From positions 744,001-808,000 of the forward strand of contig NZ_JACYFS010000001.1 of NCBI RefSeq assembly GCF_014837145.1: 64,000 nucleotides of DNA, in the 5' to 3' direction. The notes beneath the pieces are model-generated. The model searched no databases, was not told where the DNA came from, and saw nothing but the letters and a program-made list of their open reading frames with translations. The position numbers and the translations under genes are program-made. The DNA comes from Chryseobacterium caseinilyticum. Its GTDB lineage: Bacteria; Bacteroidota; Bacteroidia; Flavobacteriales; Weeksellaceae. Position 1 is the first letter of the stretch. Each line of letters starts with the position of its first letter. Below are positions 17,053 to 26,351 of the stretch, piece by piece.

Positions 17053-18219
17053 ATGAAAGCAGCAGTTTTTCATTCTCCGGGCGTTATTACCTGTGATACA
17101 GTCGAAGATCCTACGATTCAGGACGAAAATGACATCATTTTAAAAGTGACTTCCACCGCCATTTGTGGCAGCGATCTGCACATGTATTCAGGTGGAATTC
17201 CACAGCCAAGACCGATGGTGATGGGACACGAGTTTATGGGTGAAATCGTTGAAAAAGGAAAAAATATTACTCATCTTCATCAGGGAGACAGGGTAGTAGT
17301 TCCATTTCCCATTGCATGCGGTTGCTGTTATTTCTGTGAAAACGACCTCCCCGGAGGTTGTGAAAATTCCAATCCTGAAAACTATGGTCCCGAAGGCGGA
17401 ATCATGACTGAAAAGGGTGGCGGAATGTTTGGTTACACAGATTTGTACGGTGGATATAACGGTGGTCAGGCTCAGTATGTAAGAGTTCCGTATGCCAATT
17501 TTGGTCCGCGAAAAGTGCCAGATATTCTTAGTGATGAACAAGCTCTGTTCCTCACTGATATTTTCCCGACCGGATACACCGGAGTTATGTGGGGCGATCT
17601 GAAGGGTGGAGAATCTGTTGCCATCTTTGGCGCAGGCCCAGTAGGCTCAATGTCTGTAAAAAGTGCAATTCTTCACAATGCCGGAAAAGTAATCGTAATT
17701 GATACTTTACAGTACAGATTGGATCATATCAAAAAACTGACAGGCTGTGAAACGATTTTGTGGGAAGATGCAGAATCTACAGTGGAGAAAATAAGAGAAA
17801 TGACCCATGGCCGTGGAGCCGATCTTTGCATTGATGCAGTAGGTTTTGAACCCGAACGGTCTTTTCTGGATCGTGCGAAAGCTGTTGTCAATTTTGAAAA
17901 AGGTTCTATGAAAGTTTTGGAAGCCTGCATGAGCGGAGTAAGAAGAGGCGGAACTATCTCTGTACTAGGAGTTTATGCCGTTAATTATGATAATTTCAGA
18001 CTCGGACAGATTTTCGATAAGGGAATTATCTTGAGAGCCGGCCAGGCGCCGGTACACGCCATTATAGACAAACTTTTAAAATATGTGGAAAGCGGGCAGG
18101 TACGTCTTGATGATATTATTACGCACCGTCTTTCTTTAAATGACGTAGCAAAAGGCTATCAAATCTTCGATAAAAAAGAAGATGGATGTGTGAAAGTAAT
18201 CCTCGATCCCTGGAGTTAA
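17053..18219 (+). CDS. Zinc-dependent alcohol dehydrogenase (formaldehyde dehydrogenase-like)
   Basis: A 388-residue medium-chain dehydrogenase. Catalytic zinc ligands are in CGSDLHMYSGG and GHEFMGEIVEKG, the structural zinc uses four Cys in CGCCYFCENDLPGGC, and the nucleotide site reads AIFGAGPVGSM. It resembles the glutathione-independent formaldehyde/sorbitol-type enzymes; substrate is not determinable. It starts 3 bases after katE, so it is co-transcribed and probably serves detoxification under oxidative stress. Confidence 0.85.
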   Translation: MKAAVFHSPGVITCDTVEDPTIQDENDIILKVTSTAICGSDLHMYSGGIPQPRPMVMGHEFMGEIVEKGKNITHLHQGDRVVVPFPIACGCCYFCENDLPGGCENSNPENYGPEGGIMTEKGGGMFGYTDLYGGYNGGQAQYVRVPYANFGPRKVPDILSDEQALFLTDIFPTGYTGVMWGDLKGGESVAIFGAGPVGSMSVKSAILHNAGKVIVIDTLQYRLDHIKKLTGCETILWEDAESTVEKIREMTHGRGADLCIDAVGFEPERSFLDRAKAVVNFEKGSMKVLEACMSGVRRGGTISVLGVYAVNYDNFRLGQIFDKGIILRAGQAPVHAIIDKLLKYVESGQVRLDDIITHRLSLNDVAKGYQIFDKKEDGCVKVILDPWS

Positions 18220-18246
18220 TACTTTCTCATACAATTTATAACCATC

Positions 18247-18270
18247 AACAGCTTCATTTCTGAAGCTGTT
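18247..18270. terminator. Bidirectional terminator
   Basis: Perfect 10-bp stem AACAGCTTCA/TGAAGCTGTT with loop TTTC between convergent genes ending at 18219 and 18297; GTTTTATTT follows on the plus strand. Confidence 0.75.
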
Positions 18271-18296
18271 GTTTTATTTAGGAACATTTAAATTAT

Positions 18297-18893
18297 TTAA
18301 ATGTAAATTTTTCTGTTAATAATTTTCAGATAATTTTCTTTCTCAAGTCTTTTTACCGTTCTGATGACCGTTTCTACGCGAAGTGCGGTTAGTGCCGCAA
18401 TCTGTTGCCTTGTGAGAGGAATTTCATAAGAAAACTTTTCTTTATTTCCACTGAAACTTTTATGGTATTCCAAAGTCCCTTTAATTCTTTTATCAGGACT
18501 CAAGGCTGAGTTATTTTCCAGCATGATATATTTGTAGTACAACCGCTCCGACAGAAATCTGCGGATATCAGCTGCTGCCTGAGGATTTTCATCAAGAAGT
18601 TGGTTGAAAGCCTTCTTAGGAAGTTTCATTACCTTACTTTTTTCGAAAGTTACTGCATTTACAGGATAGGTTTTGTCGATAAACAAAAGCAATTCACATA
18701 CACTCAATCCTTTATCAAGAATTGCCAGAATCAGTTCTTTGCCCTCATCATTGTAATGATTCAGTTTTATTCTGCCTGAAGTAATCTGATAATAGTATTT
18801 TGGTGTATCTCCCTCATCAAAGATTGTTTCGGAGCGGCTGAAGGTTTCTTCGGTAGCCCCGTATTTCAGTAAGAGTTCCTTTTCAATTAACAT
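18297..18893 (-). CDS. Crp/Fnr family transcriptional regulator, paralogue
   Basis: A 198-residue regulator of the same length and order as the gene at 13766: cNMP-fold sensor (SETIFDEGDTPKYYYQITSG) and winged HTH with LRVETVIRTVKRLEK. No FNR-type Cys cluster. The two face each other across katE and the dehydrogenase. A perfect TTATGAT-TCAG-ATCATAA palindrome lies 72-89 bases before its start, pointing to autoregulation or cross-regulation. Confidence 0.85.
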   Translation of the reverse strand: MLIEKELLLKYGATEETFSRSETIFDEGDTPKYYYQITSGRIKLNHYNDEGKELILAILDKGLSVCELLLFIDKTYPVNAVTFEKSKVMKLPKKAFNQLLDENPQAAADIRRFLSERLYYKYIMLENNSALSPDKRIKGTLEYHKSFSGNKEKFSYEIPLTRQQIAALTALRVETVIRTVKRLEKENYLKIINRKIYI

Positions 18894-18964
18894 AATTAGT
18901 TAGTTTTCAATTAAATATATCAGTTATAGTTTTATTTAAAGGTAAGCCATCAATACACATGCCT

Positions 18965-18982
18965 TTATGATTCAGATCATAA
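18965..18982. promoter_or_regulatory. FNR-like palindrome TTATGAT-TCAG-ATCATAA
   Basis: A perfect 7-4-7 palindrome upstream of the Crp/Fnr gene that starts at 18893. It contains the ATGAT-N4-ATCAT core also seen at 5912. Confidence 0.5.
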
Positions 18983-19094
18983 TAAATACAGAATAATACA
19001 GGGATTTCTTTTTTAGAAATTGATTCTTGCAGTGATGTCAAAAAAACCAAAAACAAAATTGCCTCTGGTTTATTGACTTATAATCAAGTGTGCT

Positions 19095-19457
19095 TTAATT
19101 TTTCTGAGTCAGATCTTCAATCTTCTGGATTACATCATCGATATCAAAAGGCTTGCTCACAAAAATATCTGCATTGCAGCTCTTCTTAACTTCTGCGTTT
19201 TTGGCGTGAGCACTCATGATCATAACAGGGATTTCTGACGTCGCAGGATCTTGTTTAAGTCTGTTGCAGACATCTGTACCCAATCCATCCGGCATCATCA
19301 CATCCAGAATAAAAATATCCGGATTTTCAGATTGATTTCTGCTGTTAAACGCTTCGATGGTTGAGAACGAGCGTACTTCATAATTTTCAAATGACAAGAG
19401 CAGTTGTAAAGCATCTCTGATGCCCGTCTCATCTTCAACGATATAGATAGTTTTCAT
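19095..19457 (-). CDS. Single-domain response regulator (receiver only)
   Basis: A 120-residue CheY-like receiver: acidic pocket EDE near 8-10, phospho-acceptor Asp in FILDVMMPDG, the conserved Ser in MIMSAHA and Lys in VSKPFD. There is no output domain. It lies 152 bases downstream of the histidine kinase on the same strand, its likely partner. Confidence 0.85.
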   Translation of the reverse strand: MKTIYIVEDETGIRDALQLLLSFENYEVRSFSTIEAFNSRNQSENPDIFILDVMMPDGLGTDVCNRLKQDPATSEIPVMIMSAHAKNAEVKKSCNADIFVSKPFDIDDVIQKIEDLTQKN

Positions 19458-19609
19458 ATCCGTGGATAAGCAAAACCGAAGCCAACCAAAATTTTTAAAT
19501 CAATTTTTTAAAATATAAATTAAATTATTTCCACCATTAAACATAAATCATTGACTGAGGTATATTTAATTTTAAACTGTAAGATAAAAACTGATTTAAT
19601 AAATAGGGA

Positions 19610-21631
19610 CTAAACCGGAAGGGTAAACCAAAAAGTACTTCCTTTCCCTTTTGTACTGTCTACACCGATTTCTCCTCCGTGCCGTTTTACGATTTCCGAA
19701 GAAATATAAAGTCCCAATCCTAAACCTGAGTACTGCTTCTTTTCGTGGTTGGCTCTGAAATACCTTTCAAAAAGGTAAGGTTGCACATCTTCATCAATAC
19801 CGTCACCAAAATCCTGAACTCCTATCTTTATAAATCCATCTGATTTTTCAACATTCAGGCATATTTCATTGGAGTGGGATGCATATTTTACGGCATTATT
19901 GAGAAGATTTACAACTACCTGATCGATACGGTCTTCATCTGCAAAAGCTTTAATTTCCAGATCGCCCGTAATTTTTACGGTGTGGCTGTCGGTAAGTCTC
20001 ACAAATTCACAACATGATTCCAGCATTTCGGAGACTGTAAATTCAGATTTTAACAATTCCATTTTTCCGCCGCTCAAACGGTTAAGATTTAAAAGATCAT
20101 CTACCAAAACAGTCAGTTTCTCAATACTTCTTGCAGATTGTTCTATTAATTTCGGAATCTTTTCGTGTGTGGGTTTATGTTTTAGTCTATATAGGAGTTG
20201 TATGCTTGCCTTTAAACTTGTAATAGGCGTTTTTAATTCGTGGCTTGCGATGCTGAGAAAATCGTCTTTCTGCGTTTCATAGTTTTTTCTCTTTGTAACA
20301 TCAGTTGTTACACCTGTCATAAAAGCAGGATTTCCATCTTCGTCATAGCTTGGCAAACCGGAAGCATTCATCCAGAGAAAAGAACCGTCTGGCCTTTGTA
20401 TAAGATATTCAGAATTATAGGGTTTTGCGTCTTTAATAGATTCATTTATCTTTGCAAGTACGGGTTTTCTGTGCTCAGGAACTACGCTTTCAATAAAATC
20501 TTCAAAATCAAATCTGTCATCTTTTGATTTGCCGTAATTGCTTTTGCACACATCGCTGCAAATCATTTTACCGGTTTTCAAATCCAAAGTATAGGTACCC
20601 AACTGACCTGCTTTCAGTGCCAACTCGTATCTTTGATTCAGGTTTTCGAGTTCATCTCTTTTGTTGATTCTGTCGGTAACTTCATTAGCAATTACGATAA
20701 TTGAAGTTGTATTTCCGCTCTCATCCTTTAATGGTTCATATATAAAATCAAACCAGGCTTCATGCAATACGCCGTTATCTTCCAGAATTGCTTTAGCAGT
20801 GTTTCCCAAAAAAGGTATTCCGGTCTCCAAAACATTAGCTAAAATGTCGAAATAGGGTTGATCTTTCAATTCTGGAAGTGCTTCCTTAATTGGTTTGCCA
20901 ATTACATCCCTGTCTTTCCGCCAGACTTTTAAAATCATTTCATTGGCAGTCTCAATAATCAGATCTTTACCATGCAATATACCGAATGCTACGGGAGCTT
21001 TGGTAATAAATGATTTTAATCGGAGTTCGCTTTGCTCTAATTTTTTATTCGCAAAATTTACTTTTTCATTATACTCTTTAGCTTCATCATTGATGTGGGC
21101 CAGTTTTTCAATAGTTTCCAGAGCCGAAAGTCTCAGCTCAATCTGATCCATTGCTGTTTTTGCCAATCCTTGAAGGATTTTTCTTTCACGAGAATCAAAC
21201 GTTCTTGTTTTTTGATCAATAATACAAAGCGTTCCTATTAAATGACCGTCATGAGTGATCAGCGGTGCACCTGCATAAAATCTCAATCCAAAATCACCAA
21301 TTACATTAGGATTAGACAATAAACAAGGTTCCTTCAGTGCATCTTCAAATACAGTTACGTCATTATCCAGAACCGCGAGGGAACAAAGACTTTTTCCACG
21401 GTTGGCTTTTTTTGCATTACCCATCCCGTAGTTAGCTTTAAAAAACACAGATTCAGCATCGACTAAAGAAATCAATGCAACCGGCACATCAAAAATCTGA
21501 GCAGCCAATTGCGCAATTCCGTCAAAACTTTCCTCGGAAGGCGTGTCTGTAATCTGGTATCGGTGCAAAGCCTTTAATCTTTCTTGCTCGTTAGCAGGAA
21601 TAATATTTTTACCGAAGGTATTCTCAATCAT
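19610..21631 (-). CDS. GAF-PAS-PAS histidine kinase
   Basis: A 673-residue cytoplasmic sensor kinase. I chose the start MIENTFGK at 21631, since the frame further upstream is hydrophobic coding noise before the GAF domain. Order: GAF (about 25-170, FKANYGMG, LIGTLCIIDQ), short coiled coil, PAS (about 205-320), PAS with PAC (about 335-455, DGSFLWMNASG), HisKA with ASHELKTP, HATPase_c with NLLNNAVKY, DFGDGID and GLGLGLYIS. No transmembrane helix is seen, so the signal is intracellular. It is followed by the receiver gene at 19095. Confidence 0.85.
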   Translation of the reverse strand: MIENTFGKNIIPANEQERLKALHRYQITDTPSEESFDGIAQLAAQIFDVPVALISLVDAESVFFKANYGMGNAKKANRGKSLCSLAVLDNDVTVFEDALKEPCLLSNPNVIGDFGLRFYAGAPLITHDGHLIGTLCIIDQKTRTFDSRERKILQGLAKTAMDQIELRLSALETIEKLAHINDEAKEYNEKVNFANKKLEQSELRLKSFITKAPVAFGILHGKDLIIETANEMILKVWRKDRDVIGKPIKEALPELKDQPYFDILANVLETGIPFLGNTAKAILEDNGVLHEAWFDFIYEPLKDESGNTTSIIVIANEVTDRINKRDELENLNQRYELALKAGQLGTYTLDLKTGKMICSDVCKSNYGKSKDDRFDFEDFIESVVPEHRKPVLAKINESIKDAKPYNSEYLIQRPDGSFLWMNASGLPSYDEDGNPAFMTGVTTDVTKRKNYETQKDDFLSIASHELKTPITSLKASIQLLYRLKHKPTHEKIPKLIEQSARSIEKLTVLVDDLLNLNRLSGGKMELLKSEFTVSEMLESCCEFVRLTDSHTVKITGDLEIKAFADEDRIDQVVVNLLNNAVKYASHSNEICLNVEKSDGFIKIGVQDFGDGIDEDVQPYLFERYFRANHEKKQYSGLGLGLYISSEIVKRHGGEIGVDSTKGKGSTFWFTLPV

Positions 21632-21824
21632 CAAAGGGAAATTAAACGTTTGTAAAGGTATGTATATTTGACAATCAAACAGTATGCTAAGATAGTTTGG
21701 TGTGATAATAACTGAACATAAACTAAATCGATAGGTACAGATTTTGTTAAACACACCCTAAATGATGATTTTTTCTGGTTTTTATTACTAAAATCCTCTG
21801 AATCATTACACCAAATCTTCCATT

Positions 21825-24713
21825 ATGAAAAAACTGAAAACAATAATCCTAAAAATATTTAAATGGACCGGAATTGCTATCGTTACGATACTTTTCTTAA
21901 TGTTTATCATACCCATATTATTTCCGGGAACCATTTCGCAGCAGGTAAAATTATTTGCCAACAAGCATTTAGCAGGTGAGTTGGATTATAAGAAAACACA
22001 TCTTACTTTCTTCAGACATTTCCCTTCACTGACTGTTTCAGTGGATGAATTTCTTTTGAAAGGATCAAAACCCTTTGCGAAAGACACATTACTTGCAGCA
22101 AAAGAAGTTGCGGTGGGAATCAATCTTAAGAATCTTATTTTCGACGGTGAAGTTAAAATTGACGAAATCTACGTTACAGATGCTGTTGCCAATGTTTTCG
22201 TGAATACAAAAGGGGAGGCGAACTATAATGTTTATGTTTCCAAACCTTCCGACAAGCCAAAAGATACAGCAAAAGGAGGTGCTTCAATAAAACTGGATTT
22301 AATAAGGCTGAAAAACTGGAATATCAAATATCATGATCTTTCTGCCAGAGTTTTGGTCGATGCAAAAGGCCTGAACTACACAGGAAAAGGAGGCTTGAGC
22401 GAAGATGTTTTTGACCTTCAGACCGACCTCGATATCGATAAACTTGATTTCAGCTTAGACCGTATTTATTATGCAAAACAGAAAACCTTACATGCAGATC
22501 TTATCACCAGAATCAATACCAATGCATTAACTTTCGTTCTAAGGAAAAACGAATTGAGACTCAACGAACTTCCATTAAAATTTACAGGATATCTCAGTAT
22601 TCTGAAAGACGGATATGATTTAGACATTAAAGCTGCATCAGAAAAAACGACAATTCGGGATATGATCTCAGTTCTGCCACCGCAGTATCTGGAATGGGCA
22701 AAAGACACGAAAATTCAGGGGAACAGTGATCTGTTTTTCAGTTTAAAAGGAAAATTCAGTGAAGCAAAAAATTTAAAACCCGACCTTAAAGCAAGACTTT
22801 TGGTAAAAGAAGGATTTGTTTCGAATGCGCAAGCTCCCGTTCCGATGAATAATTTAAACATGGATTTAAATGTAGCACTTCCTGCCTTAAATACCGATGA
22901 ACTCACGATTGACCTTAAAAATCTGAGTTTCGATCTTGGTAAAAGCAACAGTTTCAGAGCAGTTGTAAAAACTAAAGGACTGGATGAAATCTTAGTTGAT
23001 GCCAAAATAAAAGGCGCGGTCAATCTTCAGACTCTGGATGATGCATTGGGTCTCAATGAAATTGATATGAAAGGCTTTATTGACACCGATATTCAGTCCA
23101 ACGGAATTTTTAATTTAGATAAAAAACTTTTTCCAAAAACAAAAGGATATTTCAATCTGAAAAATGGCTGGCTGAAAACATCTTACTATCCTAATGCAAT
23201 TCAAAATATCAATATCCTTGCGAATGTGAGCAATACAGACGGCACATTTAAAAGTTTAGGTGTTAAACTCGATCCTTTTAAATTTGATTTTGAAGGAAAC
23301 CCTGTATTCATCAATGCTGATCTGCAGAATTTTGAAGATCTTCTATATAAAGTACGTGCAAAGGGAACATTGAATGTAGGAAGAATCTACAAAGTTTTTG
23401 CTAAAAAAGGTTTCGATGTTTCAGGTTTAATTATGGCAAATTTATCTCTGAACGGCCGACAAAGCTATGCAACAACAGGTCAGTACAGCAAACTGGATAA
23501 CAGAGGAACTCTGATTCTAAAAAATATCAAAGCAACAACAGAAACGCTTCCTAAGTCATTCTTTATCAGAGAAGGGAATTTTGAGTTTGAAAATGAAAAA
23601 ATGTGGTTCAGGAAGTTTTTTGCCAATTATGGAAAGTCTGATTTTGCTCTGAACGGACATCTCATCAATACCATCAATTATTTTATTGAAAGGAAAGGGA
23701 CTCTTCACGGGAAGTTTAATTTAAATTCAAAATACATTCTCGTGGATGAATTTATGGCTTTAAAAAGTGGTGACAATTCTAAAAAATCGATAGATGTAGA
23801 ATATGCCAAAGTGGAAAATCCCAGTAGCAGCGGGGTAGTGGTCATCCCAAAAAATCTGGACGTTTCTCTCGGTGTGAATGCGCGGAAAGTTGAATTTCAG
23901 GGTTTAGGCTTAAATAATGTGAAGGGAACTGCGTCGGTAAATTCGGGTCAGGTTTATTTAAAAAACACAACCTTTGATATTATCGGAAGCCGGATGGGTA
24001 TTGATGCGAGGTATCAGGACGAATCACCGCTGACGGCTAATTATGATGTAGCTGTGAAAGTTCAGGATTTCAATGTTCAGAGAGCTTACAAAGAAATCGA
24101 CATGATTCGGGAGGTTGCAACTTCTGCAAAAGACGTGAAAGGAATCGTATCAATTGATTATAAATTAAAAGGTGATTTTGATAAAAATATGAACCCAATC
24201 TATCCGTCGCTTGAAGGCGGTGGTGTGATTAATCTTCGGGATGTGGAGGTAAAAAATCTGAAAATGCTTTCAGCAGTAGGAAGCGGTATAGGTTCCAAAG
24301 GTTTCAATGATCCGGATATGAAAGGTGTAGACATTGAAACTCACATTAAAAACAATCTGATTCACGTAGATAAATTTACTTTTAAAGTTTCGGTGCTAAG
24401 GCCTTCTGTGAGTGGAACAACAAGTTTTAACGGGCTTCTTGATCTGTTAGTCAGAATCGGATTGCCACCAGGCGGATGGATAGGCTTGCCAGTCGTGGTA
24501 ACCGGAACGCATGAAAAACCAAAAATCAAATTTCTAAGCAAAAACGGACAGGGAATCACAGAAGCACTTTACAACAAAAAGATAAATAAAGTAATCAGGC
24601 AGGAGCAAAGAGCAGCAAAGAAAACCCGCAGACAGCAGCGTTTAGATAAGAAAGCTCAGGAGAATAAGGCCAAATCTGCAGAAAAACAGATCGACAAAAA
24701 TCTGAAAAAATAG
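21825..24713 (+). CDS. AsmA-like protein
   Basis: A 962-residue envelope protein. One N-terminal transmembrane helix (about 12-32) anchors it in the inner membrane. The rest is a long repetitive beta-rich periplasmic part typical of the AsmA/TamB-like lipid-transfer superfamily, with a Lys/Arg-rich C-terminal tail (last 50 residues, predicted coiled coil). The family is linked to outer-membrane lipid transport and biogenesis. It is a single gene divergent from the histidine kinase, with 193 bases between them. Confidence 0.8.
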   Translation: MKKLKTIILKIFKWTGIAIVTILFLMFIIPILFPGTISQQVKLFANKHLAGELDYKKTHLTFFRHFPSLTVSVDEFLLKGSKPFAKDTLLAAKEVAVGINLKNLIFDGEVKIDEIYVTDAVANVFVNTKGEANYNVYVSKPSDKPKDTAKGGASIKLDLIRLKNWNIKYHDLSARVLVDAKGLNYTGKGGLSEDVFDLQTDLDIDKLDFSLDRIYYAKQKTLHADLITRINTNALTFVLRKNELRLNELPLKFTGYLSILKDGYDLDIKAASEKTTIRDMISVLPPQYLEWAKDTKIQGNSDLFFSLKGKFSEAKNLKPDLKARLLVKEGFVSNAQAPVPMNNLNMDLNVALPALNTDELTIDLKNLSFDLGKSNSFRAVVKTKGLDEILVDAKIKGAVNLQTLDDALGLNEIDMKGFIDTDIQSNGIFNLDKKLFPKTKGYFNLKNGWLKTSYYPNAIQNINILANVSNTDGTFKSLGVKLDPFKFDFEGNPVFINADLQNFEDLLYKVRAKGTLNVGRIYKVFAKKGFDVSGLIMANLSLNGRQSYATTGQYSKLDNRGTLILKNIKATTETLPKSFFIREGNFEFENEKMWFRKFFANYGKSDFALNGHLINTINYFIERKGTLHGKFNLNSKYILVDEFMALKSGDNSKKSIDVEYAKVENPSSSGVVVIPKNLDVSLGVNARKVEFQGLGLNNVKGTASVNSGQVYLKNTTFDIIGSRMGIDARYQDESPLTANYDVAVKVQDFNVQRAYKEIDMIREVATSAKDVKGIVSIDYKLKGDFDKNMNPIYPSLEGGGVINLRDVEVKNLKMLSAVGSGIGSKGFNDPDMKGVDIETHIKNNLIHVDKFTFKVSVLRPSVSGTTSFNGLLDLLVRIGLPPGGWIGLPVVVTGTHEKPKIKFLSKNGQGITEALYNKKINKVIRQEQRAAKKTRRQQRLDKKAQENKAKSAEKQIDKNLKK

Positions 24714-24742
24714 AATATAACTTTAAACATAATTTTAAAAAA

Positions 24743-24783
24743 TCATCAAAGCTTTTATTGATAAGAGTTTTGATGTTTTTTTT
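24743..24783 (+). terminator. Intrinsic terminator of the AsmA-like gene
   Basis: CATCAAA (24744-24750) pairs with TTTTGATG further on (imperfect inner stem), followed by eight T at 24776-24783. Confidence 0.6.
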
Positions 24784-24807
24784 ATCTTTAAACTTAAATC
24801 AAACTAA

Positions 24808-25971
24808 ATGAAATATAATTTTGATGAAATTATCGAAAGAAGAAAGACCAACTCTGTAAAATGGGACTTTTTTGCTGACGATATTCTGCCGATGTGGGTC
24901 GCTGACATGGATTTTAAAATCGCACCGGAAATACAGAAAGTCATTACTGATAAGGCCATTTCAGGAATGATGGGCTACCAGTTTCTTTCAGAAGAATTTA
25001 AGATAAGCACCATCAGTTGGTTGCAGAAACATCATGACTTTACGGTTTCTGCAGATCAAATTCTTCCGGTTCCGGGAATGTTGCTGGGAATTTCTGCAAT
25101 CATCAGAACGTTTTTGGGGATGGATGAAAAAATAATTCTTCAGCCACCGGTATACGATCATTTTTTTGAAACTGTGAAAAACAGCGGTGCTGAAACGGTT
25201 TACAATGATTTAATTTATCAGAATAACTCCTATTCAATGGATTTTGACGATTTGGAACTGACAACATCTGATCCATTAACGAGATTTTTACTGTTCTGTA
25301 ATCCACACAATCCTGTCGGAAAAGTATGGACAGAAGACGATCTCCGGAAAATCGCTGAAATCTGTTCACGAAATAATGTGATTGTAATCTCGGACGAAAT
25401 CCATTCTGATTTGGTTTTCGAAGATTTAAAACATATTCCGTTTGCGAAAATAGCTGCGGATTACGACCTCATTTCTTTTACATTGGGTTCGCCATGCAAA
25501 ACGTTCAATCTTTCAGGTCTATCGGCGGCATACATCATTTCTGATCAGAAAGACCATTTGGAAGAAGTCCGGAAAACCCTTCAGCAGCAGGAAACAGAAT
25601 GGATCAACCCTTTTTCTGCAGTGGCTTTCACCGCAGCATACCAACACGGTGAAAGCTGGATGCATAACGTTAAAAAATATATTTCAGACAATTACCATTT
25701 CGCAAAAACGTACATCGGTGAGAAAATTCCTCAGATAAAACCCATGCAAACTGAAGCAACCTATCTGATGTGGCTTGACTGTAAGAATTTAAATCTAAAG
25801 TCAGAAATTCTGGAAGAAAAACTAATCAGCGAAGCTAAACTTAAACTCAATGCAGGAAACAGATACGGTTCCGCAGGCGAAGGTTTTATGCGGATGAATA
25901 TTGCCTGTCCGAGAGAAATTCTAACGGAAGGACTGCACAGACTGGAAAATTTCGTGAATTCTTACAACTAA
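24808..25971 (+). CDS. PatB/MalY-type PLP-dependent C-S lyase
   Basis: A 387-residue fold type I PLP enzyme that likely cleaves cystathionine or cysteine conjugates to thiol, pyruvate and ammonia. Diagnostic parts: KWDFFADDILPMWVADMDF at the start, CNPHNPVGKVW, VISDEIHSDLVF with the PLP-ring Asp, and the Schiff-base Lys in SPCKTFNLSGL. The order matches MalY/PatB rather than ordinary aspartate aminotransferases. It is a single gene after a terminator. Confidence 0.85.
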   Translation: MKYNFDEIIERRKTNSVKWDFFADDILPMWVADMDFKIAPEIQKVITDKAISGMMGYQFLSEEFKISTISWLQKHHDFTVSADQILPVPGMLLGISAIIRTFLGMDEKIILQPPVYDHFFETVKNSGAETVYNDLIYQNNSYSMDFDDLELTTSDPLTRFLLFCNPHNPVGKVWTEDDLRKIAEICSRNNVIVISDEIHSDLVFEDLKHIPFAKIAADYDLISFTLGSPCKTFNLSGLSAAYIISDQKDHLEEVRKTLQQQETEWINPFSAVAFTAAYQHGESWMHNVKKYISDNYHFAKTYIGEKIPQIKPMQTEATYLMWLDCKNLNLKSEILEEKLISEAKLKLNAGNRYGSAGEGFMRMNIACPREILTEGLHRLENFVNSYN

Positions 25972-25992
25972 TCACAATTTATTCCTATTTGG

Positions 25993-26027
25993 CATTTTGA
26001 TTGATTAAAAGTAAATACATCAAAATG
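25993..26027. promoter_or_regulatory. Inverted repeat before the proline-rich lipoprotein
   Basis: Arms CATTTTGAT and ATCAAAATG separated by 17 bases, ending 7 bases before the lipoprotein ATG. It could be an operator or a leader hairpin that hides the ribosome site. Confidence 0.3.
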
Positions 26028-26034
26028 AATCAAT

Positions 26035-26232
26035 ATGAAAAATTCATCAAAAATCTATTCAGTTTTTACACTGGCATTTATGCTGGCAGCGTGCCATCCG
26101 CCACCAAGACCACCAAGACCTGAACCGCCACGCAGACCAGAAAGACCAAGACCTCCCCACGGAATGAACCAGCAAAAAGCAACTGAAAAAATTGCATTCT
26201 CAGAAAAAATTAAGATCTCAAAAGAAATCTGA
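26035..26232 (+). CDS. Small proline/arginine-rich lipoprotein
   Basis: A 65-residue protein with signal sequence and lipobox LAAC (Cys 20). The segment right after the Cys is almost entirely Pro, Arg and Glu (PPPRPPRPEPPRRPERPRPP), then a charged end. Such Pro-rich stalks can span or bind the cell wall. Function unknown. It is followed by a terminator hairpin. Confidence 0.6.
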   Translation: MKNSSKIYSVFTLAFMLAACHPPPRPPRPEPPRRPERPRPPHGMNQQKATEKIAFSEKIKISKEI

Positions 26233-26239
26233 TTACAAT

Positions 26240-26262
26240 AAAGCTCCACAAGGGGCTTTTTT
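26240..26262 (+). terminator. Intrinsic terminator of the small lipoprotein
   Basis: Stem AAAGCTCC/GGGGCTTT (one G-U pair) with loop ACAA, followed by TTT C ATTTT. Confidence 0.75.
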
Positions 26263-26351
26263 CATTTTCAAAATCTTTGTCTTGCTTTATTGACGGGTTT
26301 TACAGAAATTGCATCAACGTTTCAAAATTCTTAACAAACTGTGGCCATCGC

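Noticed and set aside
21632..21754. N-terminal extension of the histidine kinase
   Set aside because: Residues are unlike the family and a good start (MIENTFGK) precedes the GAF domain.
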